Source of the DNA: Euryarchaeota archaeon UBA4
Lineage (GTDB): Archaea > Thermoplasmatota > Poseidoniia > Poseidoniales > Thalassarchaeaceae
Direction of reading: 5' to 3'
Assembly: GCA_002497985.1 (NCBI GenBank)
Contig: DAFQ01000010.1
Span: 16,986-26,031, forward strand
DNA: 9,046 nt
Every line of letters begins with the position of its first letter. The stretch's first letter is position 1. Under the pieces are notes generated by a model. It searched no databases and was not told the DNA's origin. It saw nothing but the letters and a program-made list of their open reading frames with translations. Position numbers and translations under genes: made by a program. Shown piece after piece: positions 5,463 through 9,046 of the stretch.

Positions 5463-8400
5463 ATGACGGTAGATGCTGGCACCAAACCCCCCTCCAATAA
5501 GTTTGGAGCGACCTTGGCTGTTTCGATAATGCTAGCCATGTCACTATCCCCGATGCTCATCATAATGACGGAAGGAGGTGCACTGAACAAGGACTCAGAA
5601 GGAATGATGACTTCGGGGGATGAGCCTTGGTCTGATGGCGATCAGCCATGGCCGCAGCCAGGAAGAACGCCGGATAGGGCATCAGTCCCCCCTCATCATG
5701 TCCATTCCACTGATTCTGCGACAGGGGGCCTTCTATCAATCGTAGAACCTGCGATAAACTGGGAGTTTGGTTCCGATCAATTAGGCACTGATTCTCTCGG
5801 AACGCCCATTGCCGATTTCTCTTCGTCCTTGACTACTGACCCATCCTCTGAGGAGAGGTGCGGAGGAGACTCACTATACACAATCCTCGTTCAAACGGAC
5901 TCTGCATCCGGTGAAAGTTACATGAAAATTATCGAGGGAGAGGACTCAGATTTAGCGTGGGAAGTGAGCCTTGGAACGACAGAGATGGTCAAGTCCTCAC
6001 CCGTGGTTGTGGATTTGGATAACGATGGGAGGCCCGAGGTAATAGTGGCTTATGACCAAAGTGGGACCCTTCATGTTGATGCATGGTCACCAAGGCTATT
6101 CTGCTCGGTTACCGGATGGGACCCTGGTGCGGGTAGTTCGCAGCAGCCAATCTGGACATGGGAAGAAGACGACTTGATGATAAGTGGGGATCCTACAAGC
6201 ACCCTGAATGGCCTTGGCGGTCACCGGCCAACGACGCAGCCTTTGCTTGCGGACTTGGATCTTGATGGGGACGCTGAACTAGTTCTGGCTACAATTAACG
6301 AGAATAGTGGAGACCCGGTTGTTGTAGCACTGAGCCTCCCCTCAAGTGGAACTCCCGCTACACTATGGGAGAAAACACTGGACAAGGGGAGTCATCCATC
6401 GGACCCAGCATTTGCACAGACAGACGAGAATACCGGCTATGTTGTTCTGACCACCACGGAACACACGAATGGTGGAATGTGGGTTTGGAGACTTGATTCG
6501 ACTTCCGGAGATTCAGGCTGGGACGGACTTAGTTTGAGTAACGTAGACGGGGACTCCGACGTGCCTCACATCAGACTCCCTGGTCCTGTAGTGGCAAATC
6601 TGGATGCTGATGAGACCCCTGAAATTGTTGTTACCATCCCTACGGATGCAGATGGATCTAACACCATAGACGGTGCTGAATTCAGGGGACTAGAGATCAG
6701 TACTGGTTCTGAAATATGGTCATTTCAGGCGGAAAACGGGTATGCTGACGCACCGCCCATTGTTATTGACACGGATGATGATGGCACTGTTGACAGAGTC
6801 TGTTGGGTCACTTGGTGGCAGACGGCAACAGCTAGGCACGGAGTCACGGGCTGTCACGATGTCGATGGCTCTAGTCCGGAAGAGGCTTGGCACCGCGATC
6901 TTGAACAGAGCAGTGGGGCCCCCAATGACGAAATAGCGGTCTCTCCGCCCATTTGGATGGATATTGATGGAAGCGGCGAGCCTGAGCTTCTAGTCGCCTA
7001 TGGGAGATCCCTTTGGGCGTTCGATGGAGCTGAGGGTACTGGATCTGCAATTAACACCGAATGGACCAATGAGCTGGAGTTGAGTCATCGAACTTGGTCA
7101 TCGCCCGCGATGGCTGACATAGATGGGGATAGGACACTTGACATCGTCATAGGGAGTACTGTTGTGTCACTTGAGAGGTCTGACGTCAGGCCCCTTCTTG
7201 ATGGAGGGGGGATAGAGTTGGACCCAACTTCCCCTAGCCCTGGAGAGGAAGTGACTGTGTCGGCATTTATCGAGAACTCTGGGACCGGCCCCATAGATTC
7301 AGAATTCGATGCGGTTCTCTATGCTGACGGGATAGAAATTGGAAGGAGGACATTTACCTCGCTAGAGCCTGTTGAACCATCAGGGTCCGGATCTTTTGAC
7401 ACATTTAGTGTTGAATGGTCGGGGCCCCTAGGAGATCATGAGTTCGTACTGGAGCTGGACAGCTTTGGGAACTTGACCCAGACTAGGACGGACAATGATA
7501 TCGCTAGCAAGATAGTGTCAATCGTCCCCACGTACAATGCAACATTCGAAATTCCTACTGAACCCGTCAGGGTATCTCCGGGCAGTAGTACGACGGCTAG
7601 CCCCTCCGTTAGGTCCACGGGAAGGCTCGCAGGGACGTGGTCGCTCAATGTGGATGGTTCTGAACTTCCAGAGGGTTGGACCTGGTCTGACTCCACCCTA
7701 GGAGGCATCAGTAATATCGAGATTGGAGTGGACCAGACATGGTCTCCCGACATTGTCATCACCGCCCCATCGGAAGCCCTGGGTTCGGACTCTGGATACC
7801 TATCTCTGACACTGACTCTTGATGAAGACTCGAACGTTTCTGTATCCGCAAACCTTCCAATTGAGGCAAATAGAACGAGAGGGCTCTCACTTAGAGGCCC
7901 AGACGGAACGGCACAGAGTAGCGGATATGGGCTGCCTGGGCAGAATGCAGAATCATGGTTCATGGCCGAGAATCTAGGAAATGCAGAAGAAGATCAGATT
8001 CTTCTCTCATGGGATAGCACTTCCTGGGGCAATGACCTACGACTATACGATACGGGAGGTGCTGAAAGATCTGCATTGATACTAGGTCCGGGCGAGGAGT
8101 TGGCCCTAGTGGCAACTCTCGATGTCCCTTTGGATGCCCCTGCAGGGGATTCCGTTAGCACGCCATTGACCATGTGTGTTGGCACGGGAACGGAAGAAGA
8201 GACATGCCAGACTATCCAATTGACTTTCCATTCCTCGAACGTGGTTTCTGGCAATCACATCAGAAGTGTCCCCATGAATGGACTAGAGTGGTCGGTGATT
8301 TCTGAAATGCCTTCCGACAGCGGAACTATCACATGGTCTCTTTCTGAAATGGGAATGGCAATGCCGGGATGGTCTTGGGAAGGAACTGGAGATCTTTCGA

Positions 8401-9046
8401 TCTCGGGGGACTCGGTGATCATGTCCGGATTACCGGGGGGAACCTCTTCTGGTTCTATTCTTGCCAACCTCCCCGAGGACGCTTCTCCAGCATTCCACTA
8501 TTTCTCAGATACGAGTCAGGAATCCTCAGAACATAACCTAATCATCACATTGGAGGTTTTGCAGATTTTCAGATCTAATGTGACTGTGATTTCACCACAA
8601 GTTCAACCGTATCTGGTTGAAGTAGAGGAGGGTTCCCTCGTAGTCCTGAGGCTAGAGAATCCAGGAAACGGAGAAGACGTTTACTCCATTGACTACTCGG
8701 TCTTACTGGACTCCAATATCACCAGTGACCCGGGCGTAGATGTGGAATTCTCAATTGGTCAAGTCGGACTTACTTCTGGAAGCCTGACTACTATTCCGGT
8801 AACTGTAACCCTTCCCGAAAGCACGCCTGCAGGAGTGCCCTTGTGGATTGAGTTCACTGTAACATCTCTAGGGGATCCTGGGGTCACATCATCTGAATCC
8901 GTGGCTCTTCAAGCGAGGCAGGACCATAGGTGGGATATCGCCGCTAGCTTCGATTCGGCCCCGGTATCCAATGGTAGTGTATTCATCGTTGATCCCGGCG
9001 ACTCGTTCTCATTAGATGTTTATGCTACCAACATAGGCAATCTGGC
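5463..9046 (+). CDS. large secreted FG-GAP/VCBS-repeat and CARDB-domain surface protein (3' end outside window)
   Basis: The frame is open from 5409 to the window edge; from ATG 5463 it gives at least 1194 residues. This start is chosen because it yields lysines at 8 and 13 before a hydrophobic stretch (about 14-35, GATLAVSIMLAMSLSPMLII), a signal-peptide or anchor-like N-terminus. GTG 5409 and ATG 5529 are alternatives, and no Shine-Dalgarno is clear. A Pro/Ser-rich linker follows. Six FG-GAP/VCBS-type Asp-rich, probably calcium-binding, loops lie near residues 184 (DLDNDG), 264 (DLDLDG), 379 (NLDADE), 436 (DTDDDG), 500 (DIDGSG) and 552 (DIDGDR), suggesting a beta-propeller. Residues about 582-690 look like a CARDB adhesion domain. 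Then come Ig-like beta segments with recurring NxGN motifs (AENLGN, LENPGNGED, ATNIGN). Scattered Cys pairs fit an extracellular protein. Probable role: cell-surface adhesion or particle binding; the ligand is unknown. It lies downstream of the structured segment. Confidence 0.85.
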   Translation, partial: MTVDAGTKPPSNKFGATLAVSIMLAMSLSPMLIIMTEGGALNKDSEGMMTSGDEPWSDGDQPWPQPGRTPDRASVPPHHVHSTDSATGGLLSIVEPAINWEFGSDQLGTDSLGTPIADFSSSLTTDPSSEERCGGDSLYTILVQTDSASGESYMKIIEGEDSDLAWEVSLGTTEMVKSSPVVVDLDNDGRPEVIVAYDQSGTLHVDAWSPRLFCSVTGWDPGAGSSQQPIWTWEEDDLMISGDPTSTLNGLGGHRPTTQPLLADLDLDGDAELVLATINENSGDPVVVALSLPSSGTPATLWEKTLDKGSHPSDPAFAQTDENTGYVVLTTTEHTNGGMWVWRLDSTSGDSGWDGLSLSNVDGDSDVPHIRLPGPVVANLDADETPEIVVTIPTDADGSNTIDGAEFRGLEISTGSEIWSFQAENGYADAPPIVIDTDDDGTVDRVCWVTWWQTATARHGVTGCHDVDGSSPEEAWHRDLEQSSGAPNDEIAVSPPIWMDIDGSGEPELLVAYGRSLWAFDGAEGTGSAINTEWTNELELSHRTWSSPAMADIDGDRTLDIVIGSTVVSLERSDVRPLLDGGGIELDPTSPSPGEEVTVSAFIENSGTGPIDSEFDAVLYADGIEIGRRTFTSLEPVEPSGSGSFDTFSVEWSGPLGDHEFVLELDSFGNLTQTRTDNDIASKIVSIVPTYNATFEIPTEPVRVSPGSSTTASPSVRSTGRLAGTWSLNVDGSELPEGWTWSDSTLGGISNIEIGVDQTWSPDIVITAPSEALGSDSGYLSLTLTLDEDSNVSVSANLPIEANRTRGLSLRGPDGTAQSSGYGLPGQNAESWFMAENLGNAEEDQILLSWDSTSWGNDLRLYDTGGAERSALILGPGEELALVATLDVPLDAPAGDSVSTPLTMCVGTGTEEETCQTIQLTFHSSNVVSGNHIRSVPMNGLEWSVISEMPSDSGTITWSLSEMGMAMPGWSWEGTGDLSISGDSVIMSGLPGGTSSGSILANLPEDASPAFHYFSDTSQESSEHNLIITLEVLQIFRSNVTVISPQVQPYLVEVEEGSLVVLRLENPGNGEDVYSIDYSVLLDSNITSDPGVDVEFSIGQVGLTSGSLTTIPVTVTLPESTPAGVPLWIEFTVTSLGDPGVTSSESVALQARQDHRWDIAASFDSAPVSNGSVFIVDPGDSFSLDVYATNIGNL

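Noticed and set aside
5234..5590. A 118-residue minus-strand open frame across the spacer upstream of rpoE1.
   Set aside because: Its protein has no recognisable motif, it overlaps the start of the large surface-protein gene, and the region is better explained as structured RNA.
7436..7963. A 175-residue minus-strand open frame inside the large surface-protein gene, with others nearby.
   Set aside because: The plus-strand frame is continuous and domain-bearing throughout; the minus-strand frames lack motifs and are antisense shadows.

Overview
The window looks archaeal. It carries the RNA polymerase Rpb7-like subunit (RpoE1) and Spt4 beside ribosomal proteins S24e and S27ae, plus an archaeal-type D-aminoacyl-tRNA deacylase and an HVO_0476-type zinc-ribbon protein. 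Tight gene packing, several genes with no clear ribosome-binding site, intermediate base composition and a very large secreted FG-GAP/CARDB protein suggest a planktonic Thermoplasmatota-like euryarchaeon such as Marine Group II (Poseidoniales). That placement is inference; the archaeal assignment is strong.

Layout from left to right. Positions 1-329 (minus) hold the N-terminal part of a probable class I SAM-dependent methyltransferase, divergent from an HVO_0476-like zinc-ribbon protein (442-1032, plus). The latter converges, with only 3 bases between, on a minus-strand pair: D-aminoacyl-tRNA deacylase (dtdA, 2023-2964) followed by proline dehydrogenase (1036-1989). Divergent from dtdA is an unrecognised 302-residue, propeller-like protein (3037-3945, plus). 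Its 3' end overlaps the last gene of a compact minus-strand information-processing operon, rpoE1-spt4-rps24e-rps27ae (5224 down to 3927). The 59-residue S27ae gene is easy to miss because it is so short.

Upstream of rpoE1, positions 5225-5462 contain no convincing gene. They can form an extensive set of nested helices: an outer 10-of-11-pair stem, two enclosed hairpins and an adjacent 17-pair hairpin. The helices contain G-U pairs that work only if the plus strand is the transcript, and a TATA-like box sits at a suitable distance upstream. I consider this a candidate structured RNA, either a stand-alone ncRNA or the 5' leader of the following gene. I could not assign it to a known class.

From 5463 to the window end, the plus strand carries the first 1194 residues of a giant secreted protein. 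It has a signal-like N-terminus, six FG-GAP/VCBS-type Asp-rich repeats, a CARDB-like domain and a series of Ig-like beta-sandwich segments.

Functionally, the centre of the window is housekeeping: transcription elongation, ribosomal small-subunit proteins and tRNA proofreading. One amino-acid catabolic enzyme and one cell-surface protein lie beside it. I see no mobile elements, CRISPR arrays, complete tRNA or rRNA genes.
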